Shown: positions 12,543 to 27,500 of the stretch, piece after piece
How positions within the stretch are numbered: the stretch's first letter is position 1
How the letters are laid out: each line of letters starts with the position of its first letter
Assembly (NCBI GenBank): GCA_035582835.1
Contig: JAYKAV010003099.1
Coordinates: 506,408 to 570,407, forward strand
Reading direction: 5' to 3'
Source: Phoebastria nigripes
Lineage: Eukaryota; Chordata; Aves; Procellariiformes; Diomedeidae
DNA: 64,000 nucleotides
Notes under the pieces: model-generated
Seen by the model: the letters and a program-made list of their open reading frames with translations, nothing else
The model's database searches: none
Told to the model about the DNA's origin: nothing
Position numbers and translations under genes: made by a program

Positions 12543-15500
12543 TTACTTTTTTTATGTAACTCCCATTAGTTTGTTAAAACCAAAAACTCCAAAGATATTT
12601 ATTGTTGCTTCCAAGAAGCTAGTTTCTATAAAAGGCTGTTGTCTGTTACAGTGCCAAGCCCTGTTTATGCCCCAGAAATCAAGCTGCTGATGTCAGTATG
12701 TAGAAATGACAGTGGGATTAAGCAAAAAGTTCAGATGCAACTGCCTTTTGAATTTGACACATTTGGATCTAGATCTGAGTTTTAGAACTTTTTTTTTTCC
12801 CTTTTTATTCTTCTCACTTTCTGTGTGAGGATGCAGACACCTCTCTCTAATCCTATAATTATCTGTAATTTACTTTTGTGTTTCATCTTACTAAGGCCAC
12901 AGCTGGGATTCTGTAGGACAGTTAGGTTCTGACAAACCACGATACTTCCCTATCACTGTTACCATAATTTCTATTTATGGTAAACCATTTCCCTTATACG
13001 CCCCAAGAATCTAGGGCACAGTGTGGAAAAAACCTCAAGATATGGATATAATGGCTTATACTGTAACTCTTGGATATCTATAAAGCAGCAAGAGAACTGG
13101 ATACACGAGTATAGAGGTCCATGCTGCTGTAAACAATACAGAAACAGGTCATATAGTCCTCCAGCGACATTCTTGCAAAGTATTAAAGTTGACTTTAACA
13201 GACAGATCTTTCATGGCAAGGCACTACAAACAATGGAAGGAAACCGATACTGAAAGGTACTGGTTTGCTAACCTTTCCTTTTTTTTTTCTTCTTTTTTTT
13301 TTTTTCCTCCTTTCTCCTTTTTCTTGTTGTTTCTGTGTCTTGGTGATCTTTATACACATGCTCACAGAGTGTTAGTAGGTGTCAAAATTTCTTACCTGCT
13401 ATTTCCTTTCTAGTGGGGGCATCTCCCATGATCCCACACGTAGTAAGTTCAATTGTCAATGTGTGTCTTTTGGAAAAAATGTTTTCCGGAATGATTCTAC
13501 TAATTTAACTTGTTAGCAGTAAAGAGTATTTGACATAACTTTTTAAGAAATCTGCAAACTGGAAGCATTTCTCTGTGAAAGAAGTGAAATGTATCTTGTG
13601 TAGTGACTTTTCTAAGCATTTTTGCATATTAAAATGCATTGTGCTGCATAGATCTTGGTGTTGGCTGTTTGTGAGCTCATACACTAGAGCGCACTGTGTT
13701 TCACACTGAACCAGCACAGCAGTGGTGAATGTCTGAACACAGATTGAACATGTGCACTAGCTTGAGGAAACGACAGGCCAGGCATGGAGTGCTTTGTAGA
13801 TTCATCCAAAGGTTTTGATTTGGTACTAGACACCATCAAATTCTCCACCAACTTTCCTCGCTTTCCTGATTTCACACTAGGTACATCTAAAGAAAGCATC
13901 TGAATTGTCATGTGTTATGAACAGATCTTCCCAATACAAATCAAAGCCACTGAGAAGAGTTGTTGAAATCGTGATAGAATGTTCTTTATCTTGCATTGGA
14001 TAGAAAGGTAATAATTGCATGCCAGGCCTGAGGGGAGTTCTAGTATAATTTAGAAAACCTTTCATTTTGGGGAATGGTGGTAGGTAGCAACTGAGGCATA
14101 AACTCTATGCTTTGTTTAGTAAATTTGTGGTATTTGCTTAATATCTGTACATGGCTCAATATTCCCTAGTTTTACTAACACTGGGTATCTGATTGTGAAA
14201 AATATTCAGTGGTGGAAAAAGATATTATCAGTGCCAAATTTTTACTTCATCTTTCCTTCTTCCAGTATTGTTTGTCTGCATTCATACCTCAATAAATAAG
14301 GTGCCTTTCCTTAGGTCAATGATTATCTTTGTCAGTAGTTGTTCAAAATGCAGCACGGAAGTTTAACTTTGCAGTTTCATACACATTAGCGACTAATAAA
14401 ATGGATCTCATGAGATATACAGCATTTAATTCTGTAAATTGGTACATAACATTAAAAAGAAGTTCCTGAAATCATTTATACAACGGCTTGTTAAATAAAA
14501 TGACCTTTTATCTGTACTAGTAATTCCCTACTCATGCTTTTTTGTTTGTCTTTGTGCTTGTCAGCACTGTTTATCTTCTACCTTTTTTGCACTGTGTTTA
14601 CTACTATAGTGATGTGATCATGTTATTTTTATTTATTTTTGTTTATGAATGCAATTTGTTGGCTTTCATAGTATCAGCCCTTCTTCCCCCCCAATTAGTG
14701 TCTTTCAGTGTAATTTTTTTCCTTCTAGGTTCGTATGATGAAAGACAGCGATCCATCCTGGAAACCCACTTTTATTGTAAAACCTGATGGAGGGTGCCAG
14801 GGGGATGGAATCTACCTCATTAAAGACCCAAGTGACATCAGACTGACAGGAAGCATCCAGAGCCGGCCAGCTGTGGTCCAGGAATATATTTGCAAACCAC
14901 TGCTTGTCGACAAACTGAAATTTGATATTCGTCTTTATGTCTTACTGAAATCTTTAGAACCCTTAGAGATTTATATAGCCAAAGATGGACTTTCTAGATT
15001 TTGTACAGAGCCCTATCAAGAACCCACTCTAAAAAATTTGCACCAGGTTTTTATGCACTTAACCAACTATTCACTAAATATCCATAGCGGGAATTTCATC
15101 CATTCTGACAGTGTAAACACTGGCAGCAAGAGGACTTTTTCAAGCATTCTGTGCAGACTGTCTTCCAGAGGAGCTGATGTCAAAAAGCTGTGGTCAGACA
15201 TAATTTCACTGGTGATTAAAACAATTATTGCACTGACACCAGAACTGAAAGTTTACTATCAGTCTGACATACCAGCAGGAAAGCCTGGGCCAACTTGCTT
15301 CCAGGTAGGTTGGAATTTCTGCCAGGAAGGCAGTTATTTCTATGCATGGATTACTTTTTTTGATGTTTAATTCCTTTTCTAAAAGCTTTCTCGAGTTACG
15401 TTGCTGATCGCTGGTTGGATGTAGTGCATCCACTGAATAGCATTGCGTGAGCTCAGAGCTTAGGTTCTCCTCACCCAAGTTTTATCTTACAAATTTCAGT

Positions 15501-18500
15501 CTCCTGACCTATGTTACTAATAGCCATAAACATATATGGAGAATTTCAAATGGGTATCAATCATTAGTAGCAATAGTTACTCCAGTTTCCATCTTCTAGA
15601 TGTTACAACTATGAAGCTTTGCAGCTTCCTAACACAGCTATTATGATGGCAATTTTAAGACCCACTTGTCATAGGTGTCCATGTTGACAGATGCAGTATT
15701 TAGAGATGGGGGTAGTGTGAAAGTAGCCATTAGTATCAAAGACAAATGGTTTCAGTAATTATTCAGCAATATAGTATATTTCTCAGTTATTTCTCTTTTG
15801 TCCTTCAAATGTTTCTTTCTCCTGAATGTTGACATTTGGATAACCACTGCATTCTCTAGAAGAACACCGTGAGTAGAATGGAAGTAATACATTGCTTGTT
15901 ATGCACAGATTTTAGGGTTTGATATTCTCCTGATGAAAAACTTGAAGCCCATGTTACTAGAAGTAAATGCAAACCCCAGCATGAGAATAGAACATGAGCA
16001 AGAGGTAAGACCTCTCAACATGATGGTGATATTGGAATGAAATTGTTTAGGTTTTCTGGTCTTTTTCCTTGTTTGAAAGATGAGAGCTGTCTGCTAATAT
16101 GAAATCTCCAAGGTTCTCTGTAATTTTCTGCTTTGAAATCATTGCTAATCTTATACACTGGAAATATGACTTACTGGAATTGTGAAAGCTCTCCATCATC
16201 TTTGTCATAAATACATTTATTCATCATCCCCTGCAGTTGACTTAATTGTGTTTAGGGGATTGCTAATAATTTTTTCATGTTTGTATACATAATATAAATG
16301 GTAAGATTGGCAACAACCTTTTTTGTAATATTTCAGTTTACTAGAGAAACCTGCCAAGAATTGTTGTAATATCATACTGAAAATGTAAGGTATTTGTGTA
16401 TTCTTTAAGAAGTATTTTGTAATCTATCATTGTGTATTTAAAACATATGACATGCATGAAGTTTGAGCAAATGTGGAATAAATAATCCTCAGTTCTGAAT
16501 AATTGTATCCCTTTGTAATTTAAAGCTTTCTCCTGGAGTATTTGAAAATGTCCCAAGCCCTGTTGATGAAGAAGTGAAAGTAGCTGTTATCAGAGATACT
16601 CTTCGTCTAGTGGACCCTCAGAAAAAAAAGAGAAAAGATGTCCAGTAAGTGTGTTGACTTTATTTGTTTTTTGCATTAGTGCCTTGCAATAATTATAAAA
16701 GTGAAGTATTTTTTCCCAATTATGTTAGTTTATCCAGGACAATAAGTTCCCGACTGTCTGTGTGACTCCTTTTACATCCACAGTGTTAACTCTTTCAAAA
16801 AAGCTTGTAGGATATTAATTGGTGGCGAGGTACAAAAAGAGTACTTGGATTTGTGGATCTGCCAGAGGAAGGTCAGGGGAAAAACCAGTTCATCATACTT
16901 TCTGTTTAGTAGCAGCAAGTCCACCAAATAGCATTCTCACAGCTCAGCGCTGACCGTTTCACGTGCTCCTTTCTTATAGGAATGGCAGAAGTGTGGAAGG
17001 AGCCATGCAACTGCTCTAGCTCAAGGAATTGAAAAGGTCCACAAACTGATAGTAAATCAGGCTTTATCAGTTCCCCTGGAATATCATACCTTTGATTCAG
17101 AACTGGTGCAAACAATTTAGTAACTCGGGTTTATTTATTTGTACTTTTACTTGAGGCCTCTCTTTTATTCAAAACAGTCATGAGATGTAAATTTGTGTAT
17201 TAATTTGCTTGAAAGTCACAAATTACTCTGAATGAATTGCCCCATTGGAGCTGAAAAGTATGAATATTGTGTTTAGAAATTGCTTCCTTGATCTGTGATA
17301 ATAAACATAGTTAAATCTATGATCCAGAAATGAGAGGAACTGCCTGAAGCAGCTTGCACAGAAATGCTTGTGGTGGAATCAGGCTGCGAGAAATAATATC
17401 TTCTTTTTTGATGAAACACCTTGTTTTAAGCAGTTCCTTGGGGACATGATAGGGAGATTTTTTTTCTTGTCCCTAGAAATTCTTGCTTATAGGCCTGCTT
17501 CCATACTAGAATATAGATTTTGTTATTCTCTTGGCACCTAGTGGCAAGCTTAAATATGTTATTCATGTTCTATAATGATTTCAAGGGCAAACTTGCCATC
17601 CTTTTGTAGACAGTCGCATGAACAAGACATGACTGATAATACTTACAAGTTCTGTATTATTGTAATATTATAATAAGATCAAACTATTCTTTCACAGGCA
17701 GTGCCACACATAGAGGTTGCTGTGGTCAGTATAGAGAATGTCTTGCAAAGCAATCTATACTGCGTGTTGCCTGTACTTAACCTTCACCCTTAAGATTACT
17801 TCAGTGAATGGAGCTGAAAAAAGATCATTTTTTAACCTGTAATTATGTAGTCATGTCTCTTTGTTTTATGCTGAAGTTATGTCAGGCATTCATTAACTAT
17901 GTATTAGATATGGCAAAAAGGCAAATGATAATTACAAATAAATTCCTGGAGAACGCTGGTGTGTGTGGAACACTTATTCAACTGAGGATTCTTCTCTGAT
18001 ACATCTTGAGTACTAAATAATTTATAACAGGTTTAGTCGGTGATGAGATAAACCATTGGCTCTTCACAGCAAGAATTCATCAGTGATGCAGCTTTTTTGG
18101 GGGGATAATCTGGTTAACAGAGCATCTTGTTGATGAATATCTACGTGTCTTCACCATAAGTCAATCCTATTTCTTGCTGCAAAGGGCAACGTTATGATAA
18201 CTTTTTGTGTAGATATGCAGGAACTCATGTATGACAACTGCCCACCTGTTCAGCTGAGATTTACCCCTTCTACTTCCAAGTACTTTTTATTGAACTGGGG
18301 ATGGTGTGTGGAACTTCTTGAGAGAGACATGATCTTACTGTGAACTTCAAGTAAGGGACCTCATTCTGATCACCTATGGAGCTTTACACCAAAGTAAAAG
18401 CATTAGAGAGAGGAACTGAGCGCCAGTTGCTTTTGCCTCGTCTTCACTAGCAAAGGTTTTGCAATGCTTTCGCTTTGTGTCCTGCCTCTCACTTGTTTCA

Positions 18501-21500
18501 GTGCATTTCAACCAGTTCTAAGGTGTGCTCCCACATTCCCTCTCCAAACACTCCTACCAGTAACTGCAGAGAAATGGCATCATTCCTCTGTTTGCAGGAC
18601 AAAGGTAATAACTAAATAATTGACTGGAGATAGAAAGCTGGACAGTAGTTTACCTATCCATTGTAATACTTTTGCTAGTCTAATTGCGCCTGGCAGCAGG
18701 GAAAGCAAAATTTGGCCTATTAATAGAAAAAAAATCTGAAAGAATTCCTCTTCTGACAGCTAACCAGCAGCAAACATTGTAGACTCTAGTTTTGATGCTA
18801 ATTAAGTAATGGACATTGATCTAAGTAAAGTTTTAACGATATATAAAACACTGAGTTTGAACACACAGGGGAAATACTGAGAAGTCTGAGCTGCATCTCA
18901 GATAAATATTCTGCTGTGGAGATGGATTTGATTTCCCTCTAATTATCTCCCAGATTAAAATAAATGAAGCGTCTAAATGAAAGTGAGTTTTAGAAGTCAT
19001 CCTGAAGTACTTCATTATCAGGAAAGATTAATAGCTCAGAAATTTTTTTAGTTTCATTTTTCCTCATCTTTATGGACTTCTGATTTTTTTTTTTTTCCTC
19101 CTTCCTTTCATGTGACATATAATATTGAAATAAAAGTTAAGTTGAATAAGATCAGTTTATCATGCCATACATATCTCTTAATTTTTCCAACACAATTCCA
19201 GTCTTTACATGCACCAATCACTAGTAATTATCTTGGCACTGCTAATAATTAGTCATTGAAAATCTGCAGTGATACAAGTTCAAATGAACGTACTTAAATA
19301 TACTTAGTCACTATTGTTCCACAGTATGACTGATCTTTTCTTAGTTTTAAGAATTTGTCCTGGCCATTTAAGTACTGAGATATGTGGTTAATATTTTGTG
19401 CATGTAACATGTTTAAACAGAAACTTTAAATTCATGCAAAGGTTTGAGTTTTTTTGGTTTGTTTTTTTTTTAATAGAGGAAATATCTTCTGTTGTAGAGA
19501 TGAGGGAAGGCTTTATGTTATTCTGTGATGCAAAGACCATAAGGAATTCAAATAGAATAAAAAGTGACACAGGCACATGTGAGGCTTTTGGGAGGGATGA
19601 GCAGAGTGGGTACTGCACAGCGCCTGCTTTTCCCTGACGTTATGCAAGCCCTGCTGGACATATACCTCGTACGCAGAAGGCCTATTCTGCATGTCAAGAT
19701 TCTGAAGGCAGTAGGTATCCCTATAAGGGTTAATGTCCTGCTTTGCTGCATTAATTTCCTTGCTGCTTCCAAATCCTCTATGTTAGCGCAATTGTGGCCA
19801 AAGTCCGATGACAGCAGAGTTTTCAAGTAACTGTTAATAGAGAAATTTGGAGCCATGTACTGCTCTGCAGGGTGAAGATGTATGTCAACGGCTCGGAGCC
19901 TCTCAAGAGGAGAATCTGAAAGCGGCTCTGCCTGACCAAGTAGAGCCTGGGTAGCCCTTTCTGAAATTAAAGAAGGCAGCTAATCAACTGCATGTTGTGG
20001 TTTTTTTGTTTTACTTTTTTGCTCTTCTTTTTAAAAAAAAAAAAAAAATCCAGCTAAAAATGCATGGTTATAAAAAGAGGGTTTCTGATTCCACCCCCTC
20101 CCCCCCAATGGAGTTTTGCAGGAGCCAAAATGTAGAGCCTTTTTTGCCCTAGCTTTGGTTCCTAGACTAGTCCTATTTTCCTTAGGCATCTTAATTTGGA
20201 ACTCAAGTTTCACTCGTAATTAAGAAATTAAAACATGTAATAAAATAATATGGAAGATACTAACTCTTTGCTTTTGTTTGTGTGGCAGTACTGTTCTCAT
20301 GGATTTTAAGGCTTGAGTAGATCATTGCGATCATCCTGGCTGATGACATGCTGGAACAAACACAATCATTTGTGGTTGAGCTGTTTTCTTGGAAAGACGG
20401 AATTTTAAATTCCCCTGTAAATGTGTTAAACACTATCAAACAAAGCTTACTTTCTTCTAGCATTACTACAGAGTGAATTCAGGGGGTAGTGATGGCCAGT
20501 AATATTGACTTCTGTTCTGAACATCTGTCACTGTTAATTTCAGAATTATCATGGTTGTTTTTCCAGCTTACATTTTTTTCAGCAATGGTAGCTCTTTTGA
20601 CTTGAACTTACAATCTAGTGAAGACCTTCAGTACCAGATTAGCCAGCTGGTCACTGTATCATCAGGAGGGAGCTTTCCTCCTTGAGTGAGAAATCTAATG
20701 TAAAACAAGAAGAGGAGGGGGAGGGAATGTAGTTTCTTTTTACTTAACATATTCAAAGCATCACATATAGCAGGGGTGGCACATGTCCCTTCATAGGACC
20801 ACAGTATGCATTTTTATCCAAGTCTCTAATAGGCAACATGGTCAGAAAACTTGGCTACACCGACTTCAAGAGTGAAATCCTTGACACATACTAGTATAGG
20901 GTAAGGGGCTGAACTGTGCTCCATAATGTTTCTACAAAGAAACTTGTATAAAGCTTGTATAGTATTAAATTTGCTCTGGATTTACTTCTTGCAGCAGAGG
21001 TGCTGTTCACAGCCTGCTGAAGATGGGAGAAGACTTGAGCTAAAGGAAATTTGCACGATTAAATGAATGGTCTAATGACACCGAACAACATTTGAAGTAA
21101 ATCAACGTTACTTATGTAAACAGCAGTTTAATTAAGATAATCAGTGATGCAAATCATTGTTTATGTTGTGCCTCCAACAGAAAATCCATTTTAAAAGGCT
21201 TCGCAAACTTCTATTTTTTTTGTGCCTAATTTTGAATCTTTATAGTAGTAAAAGGTTTTAGTTTTGGTGTTTGTTTAATTATTAGCAATTTATTCATCTT
21301 AAAATTGTGTTAGATTTGAGGAGCACAAAGGAGTCTCAGTCTTGTATACAAATACTATATATTCTCGACTGGATGTTAGATGTAAACTGTTTTACTGGTG
21401 GTATAACGGCAAGCCGTGAGTATCATTTGGAGCGGGTCTGCTCTAAATGTCTTAGGAATATCATTTATATCATCTCGTCAATGTTAATGACCTGCTTTCC

Positions 21501-24500
21501 TGTCCTGTCAAAAATATTTGTGCCCTAGTTTATTAATGCTAATTAATCCAGCGATAATAAGAGACTTCTTTATATTTTTGTTGCTGTTTATTCTGTGTCC
21601 CAGTATGATCTCTTGCATTTACGTGCCTAGTTTCTTATATATTTCAAGACAGAAAATAAGCATTTTATTCTTTTGACAAAGAAAGCATAGTATTGTGACA
21701 TGCTTGTCATTAGAAAGATGAGTTGCTCATGGAATAAAATCTGCTTTTTACTTTCTAGAGATGATGAAGGTGCAGCCCCCTAAATAATATAATGACTTTT
21801 ATTCAGCACTGAAATAGCCATTGACAGAAGAAGGAATTGAAACACTTTGGAAATGAAATATAATTTAATCTATGGGTGTTACAGAAACAATCAATTCATT
21901 GTGCCCACAAAAATGAGTGCTTTTGTTTCATTACCTATTATGGTATTGCTGTTTCATTGCTAGTTTATCTTTTCTTGGGTGCTATTCTCTGTACATACCA
22001 CTTCAGTGTTTTTCTATTTGAATTCAGCCTTGAAATTTATTTGTGATGTTCTGATTATTTTTTTCTTCTTTTTAAAATATGTCAGGTACGATTCTCTTCT
22101 CTGGATTCTGTGGCTCTAGCAAATGTCAAATATGATTAATTTTCTGAGCAGGACGAACCCCAATGTGGGGTGTCTCAAATTTTTGCAAGATCAGCATGGA
22201 AACACTGGCTAATGTCACTCTGTTCAGAGAGCACCCTGTAAATATTAATGTATGTCAGTTTGACTTTTTATCTTTAAGTGTTATGTAGTTAGGAAGAAAT
22301 TCCAGTCAAGGCTTTGTAGAGCTTACTGCACAAAAGATCTTACTCTTTTCTTGCAGAAAACAAGATGGTTCATTTTTTCTACTGTGTGGATTACACATCT
22401 TTCTCACTTTAAATGATTTCTTTCTCTGATATAGGACAAAATTAATAGTTTCTAGGAGGAGAATATTTGATCTGTATTAAATGAAAACAAGAATTAATTT
22501 CTGGACACTCTACTTATGTACTTTCTGCCTTAATTGTAACTTATGTTAAAGTGGCAGCTTCTTTAGGAGATGTCTCCTGCTGTGCTAGTGACCGATGGGT
22601 CTAACCTCGTCTACTAAATTGCAAGAGGAATGTGGGTCTTTACTTAAACAGGCTTTTTGGTAAAGTTTCTCTTTTGTATGTTTCAAAGACATTTTCCAAA
22701 TCCTAATGCTAATCTTAATTTCTTGATATTGAGGAGGAATTTTGTGCTTCCTTAAAGAAGGGAAAAAAAGTCAGGAAATCACCTGTGCAGCTGTATTCCA
22801 TTTATTTCCCAGAAATTTTTTACTCAGTTTCATAACCTCCCCTGATGTTTGTGTCATGTTTAATGGAAATATGAAAATATACTGTGCAAAGATGTCTCGA
22901 GAGTATGATTATCCTAGATTTTGATGATGATAAAATCATTCTTGCCATTGATTACTGTGTTTATCTCACTATACATATTCTAAGGTTATGTATGATTATG
23001 TGACAGGGTGGTTTAAGAGGGTCAGAAACTCAGTGCACAAACATATGGAGAGACTGAATGGGAGAATACTGATGCTGCAGCTATCGCTGATCAGAAAATA
23101 ATGACCGTTCTTCAGTCTTGTTGTAATGTATCTTAGTTTCCACTTCTGTGAGTAACTGTATTATGTTCCACATGGGTTCATTACTCAGGGTTGTCAGTAC
23201 CTTTTGCATTATATGGGGTGAGTTTAGTGCTTATAAAAATAAGCATGTAATAAACTTAGCTATGGTAGTATCAGTATTTTGGTTTCCATTTGCTAATTGA
23301 CTTTATGAGCTGACTGCTAGAGCTTTAGGTTGATTCCTGTATGCCTTTGCTATCACTTGCAAGTCTGGTCAGGTTTTCAGCTATTCAAATGCGTCTCAAG
23401 CACCTCTTCATTCTAAGCCTTATTTCTGCCCGAGAGTGTATAAACTCATATCTGTAGCTTTCTTGAGATTGATCTTTCTACTCTGGTTCATTTTGGAGGC
23501 TGACACAATTTTTTTCTCCATCAGTCAAAATGACCCAGCATTCATATTCAGGATCATTCTGCCAAAGCCCTTTGAAAGTACATTGAATTAGACCCTCTCT
23601 CTTTCCTAGAGGGCTTTTTGGTTTATTCCTTCATCAGGCAATCTGCCAACTTCAGTATCAATTCTTGTCTGTTACATTAGCCCATGTGGCTTTTGATGAG
23701 TTAGACATGTGNGGGAGACTTTGAAATGTGATGTTTGTCAATGTTACTTCAGTTCAGATTAGTGAAATGTTAACTTTGTTTTTCTGTAGTTGGGGAGTAT
23801 TTATTTCTACTGCTATTTCTCATCCTGCTCAAGGAGAACTAGCCTCAACTACTCTGTTCAGTTTTGTGAAGCAAATGTTATAGGTGCCTTGATCTTTGCC
23901 CTCTGTTCTTGCTTTTCCAATTATTTATCTGCTTCATCCTTAAGAGCTTTTAACCTTTCTCCTGTTGATTAGGATAGGCCCTGTTGGAAGTTCCACAAAC
24001 TACAATGTGAGACGTCCCTCCATGAAGGGAAGGGAAGGATCTGGCTGGTAGTGCTTGACTCACAGAATAGTTCTACGTTGGTTTTAAGAGCCACTGAGAG
24101 GAAAGCACCACAAGAGTGTTTACTACAGCAACAGAAAATACAATACTGAGTACAGAACAGTGGCAAATAATTTGAATGTGCTGTGGCAGCAGTCCTAACA
24201 TAGAGAAGAAAATAAAATCTGCTGATAGAAAGAAGATCAGATCTTTTAGTTTATAAGTGGCTCTATTTCACATGCCATCTGAAATGTTTTAATTGACTGA
24301 AAATGCATAAATATTTTTGAAGAAACAAGCAATAATAATGTTTCTTCAAAAATAGCTAAAACCATATCCCTAGCATAGATACAGTAGGAACTCAGTAATT
24401 CACTTCAATGTTTTTCTCTTATCAAACCATTACAGGAAAAGTTGGTTTTGTGAAAGTAACTCTGGACTGGGACATAAAAGATGCAGTTTCCGTTCCTGAT

Positions 24501-27500
24501 TCGGCCAGTTTACTCTGTGACCTTTAGACAAAACGTTTTCTTTCTGCTACCATTTTCATTCTGTGAAAAGAGGATGATGCCTTGCTTCTCACATGCATTG
24601 CCAGTCTTTCTAAATTACAGTGTTCAGGATATGGCCTGTTACTATGCTTAGTAGTATATGAGGTCAGTTTATGTATTGTTGTTACATAAAAATATTACAG
24701 AAAAGCTTCAGTTTTCTTCTGTGGAGGACTCTAGGTCCAATTCTACACTCTTCAGTAAATATCCCTGGTGGTTACTAAGGTTTGCAAAGTATTCTTCACG
24801 TTTTGCCAACCTGGTCGTCATTAGTCATCTCCATCTTTTACTTGCTCCCATACAGAGTGCTTAGAGTCATTGCATTTTCTATACAATATTATAACTTGGT
24901 GCATGGTGTGCTATTTGAATATTCAGGATATTAGGATTTAAAAAAGGGTTTTTCTCAGTGTCATTCTTTGATGGTGTTATTTTCATCTTTCTTCTCATTT
25001 TTACAGTCCTTTGCTAATAAAATAGAGAACTTGGGGAATATCATTGGAATGCGCACAAACACAGCACTAAATAACCCCATGCTTGACAACAGATTAATTT
25101 ATGATTATTCGCACTTTAACCTTCACCACTGCAAAAAGCACTGTTATTCATAGTCCAATTTTGCAAGTTGGTCTGTGTTTGCTTATATATTGTATTCTAA
25201 GCACTAATGTCTTGAATGTAAGGACTGTATTTTAACTGCCACATAAAGGGTGAATTCAGTCTTACTTTGAATCTCTTGAAATGACCCCGTATTGAGGGAC
25301 AGCTGGAAGTGCTTAGAATGTACTAAGCAAGCAAGCTGATGACAGGCCCAGTTAATTTAAAAATTTTAATGGACAAGAATTTATATGGGTTGCAGAATTT
25401 TAAAAGGTTTCGTTTTCAGCACTGTGAAATTAATTGGTCCAAAACCGTAGTATGCTTTTGCAGTAATTGGCGTGCTGCAGTGCCCCGAGCTCCGGTGTGA
25501 ACCGAAGTCTGGTTTTATGTTATCGCATTGCAAATGGAGACCAGTTTGTCCAATTAGACTTGAATCACAATATTTTGAGATGCAGCTAATCTAATTACAT
25601 TTTTATTGTCATCTCTTTTCTTTCTTTTTGCTCTCTAAAATTTCTAGTGAGCAATAGAGGAAGGAGATTGAAAATAAGCTGAGCAATGTGACCTGTCAAG
25701 AGTGTTTCCATAAAATCTGAACTTTCCAAACATTCTAATATATCCAAATGTGCTATAGCAATTACCTCTCTTAGATATTCACACTGTATTACATTTAAAG
25801 TTGATCATTAAGAAGTCTTTTTGCTTTCTTTTCTCTTACGATGATTTTAAAATGAAAAGTAAAACCTTTGTGATAAAATACAGAGACAAGGAAGGTTTTA
25901 TCAGAATATGTCACTTTCCTTTAGTCTTTGTAGTGCAGCCACANAAGTTGCTGTAATCTTCAAGGTTTGCCCAAGAAGAAGGGAGGTCAGGAATAAAGTG
26001 GGGAGGCTGCTTAGTCTCCTTCCAAATGGCAAAAAAAATGAACGTGGAGGCAGTGGGTCTAAATACATCTCTGAATTCAGTTATTTGATTAGCGATTATA
26101 AGTAAGTCTTAATGGTAATAGAATCTGGCTTAAGGCACACTGTATTTTGCATCCCTCATAACCAGCAGTAATGACTGGGGCAAGAGGAGTCCCATTGACT
26201 TCACTGAGCCGTAATAAAAAGCCCGATGGCAAGGCTTCGCAGTGCTCGGCAAGCCTCGTTCCGTAACTGACAGCGTAGATGTTGGAGCTCCTTTGGCGTG
26301 TGCTCCTGCTTTGACTGAATTCTAACAAAGTAAGCTTCTTTTGTGTTGTTTTGTTTTTGTTTTAAACATAAACTCAGCAATACTTCAAAGCATCCCTGGG
26401 AGCTTTGTTGCATACAGATGTTTGCTGGATCCAGCCATTGCTGATGGCGAGCTAAGCTTCAGCTGAAACCATTGAAAATTCAGATTAAGCACGGTCAGAA
26501 ATTTGCTCAGGTTACATTGGATAGGATATAAAACAAATAGCAACTTTGACCTTATTCATCAAGTACTTAAGTGCATACTTAAGTGTTTTATGGAGTTAGC
26601 CCTCTGTACCTTTGAGAGAGTAAAATTACTGTAGTTGTTAAGGCCATTCACCTTTTCCTTTTACCTCAGAGGTAAACTGGCTTGCAAAAATAATATGGTA
26701 GAGAAGTCCTTGATGTTCTTAGATGTTCTTTCCACCATTCAGGGCTTCTCGTATGTAGCCCTCAAGGCTGACATCTCTTCAGCCTGAAAAGGGTTAGTGT
26801 TTTTGTGTTGAACAAGGGCTTAATTTCCAACTAATTTTCAGTATTTGGCTCAGGTTGTTTTGGGCTTCTCTGGCTCAGTGATCTAGGCATCCATCCAGCT
26901 CTGAAAGTGTAATACATTTTGTCAAAGAGTGTTAATCTGGACTAACTCTTAAGTTGAAAAACTGTCGTGTAGTAAAAGCTAAACAAATGTATTTGTGCCT
27001 AGTGAATCCACTGAAGAGAGTACCAGGGCAGAGGAGAACANAGCTTAGCGTGCTGTCTAACCAGAAAACAGACTGTTCAGCAACACTGCACATAAGGAAG
27101 TAACTTTCTGCTTATAAAATTGATTTAATTGAAATCTAATTTGTTCCTCTTATAGGAAAGAAAGAAAGTTTATTCTCTGTCTTCTGTACTCATTCTACAA
27201 ATGCCATCTCCTCTCTTCCTCTGCTAGACTGCATTAACCGCAGCCTGTCTAGTGCAAAGATGAGGAGGAAAATGAGCAGTTGTTTCCTTTGTTAAGGAAA
27301 CTGCTTAATTTTTTAAAGTACATTTTTAAGAGATAGCACTACATCTTCTTTCTTTGGATTTGCTATAATTTCCTCTTTAGTTTTCAATACAAGAAAGCTG
27401 TTGCATTTTGAAGTTAAAAACAATTTTTTCTCTCTGTCTTGAAGTATGGGGCAGAGGCAACATCTGCGTGCCTTGTCTGTCCAAGTGGGTTCACTGAATT

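Larger units (their letters stand above)
6663..14728 (+). other. TTLL11: TTLL11 intron between second and third visible exons
   Basis: This 8.1-kb intron holds the 22-bp hairpin at 9884-9936, the 58-base poly-T run at 12480-12537 and a pyrimidine-rich tract near 13276-13333. Several minus-strand open frames of 60-80 codons (10.6-11.2 kb and 13.5-14.1 kb) resemble no family I know and show no splice or poly(A) context. Confidence 0.9.

Noticed and set aside
13505..14065. Chain of three minus-strand open frames that read somewhat like protein
   Set aside because: The frames overlap and shift, resemble no known protein, and lack a 3' signal. The nearest A-rich run on that strand is about 170 bases away, without AATAAA.
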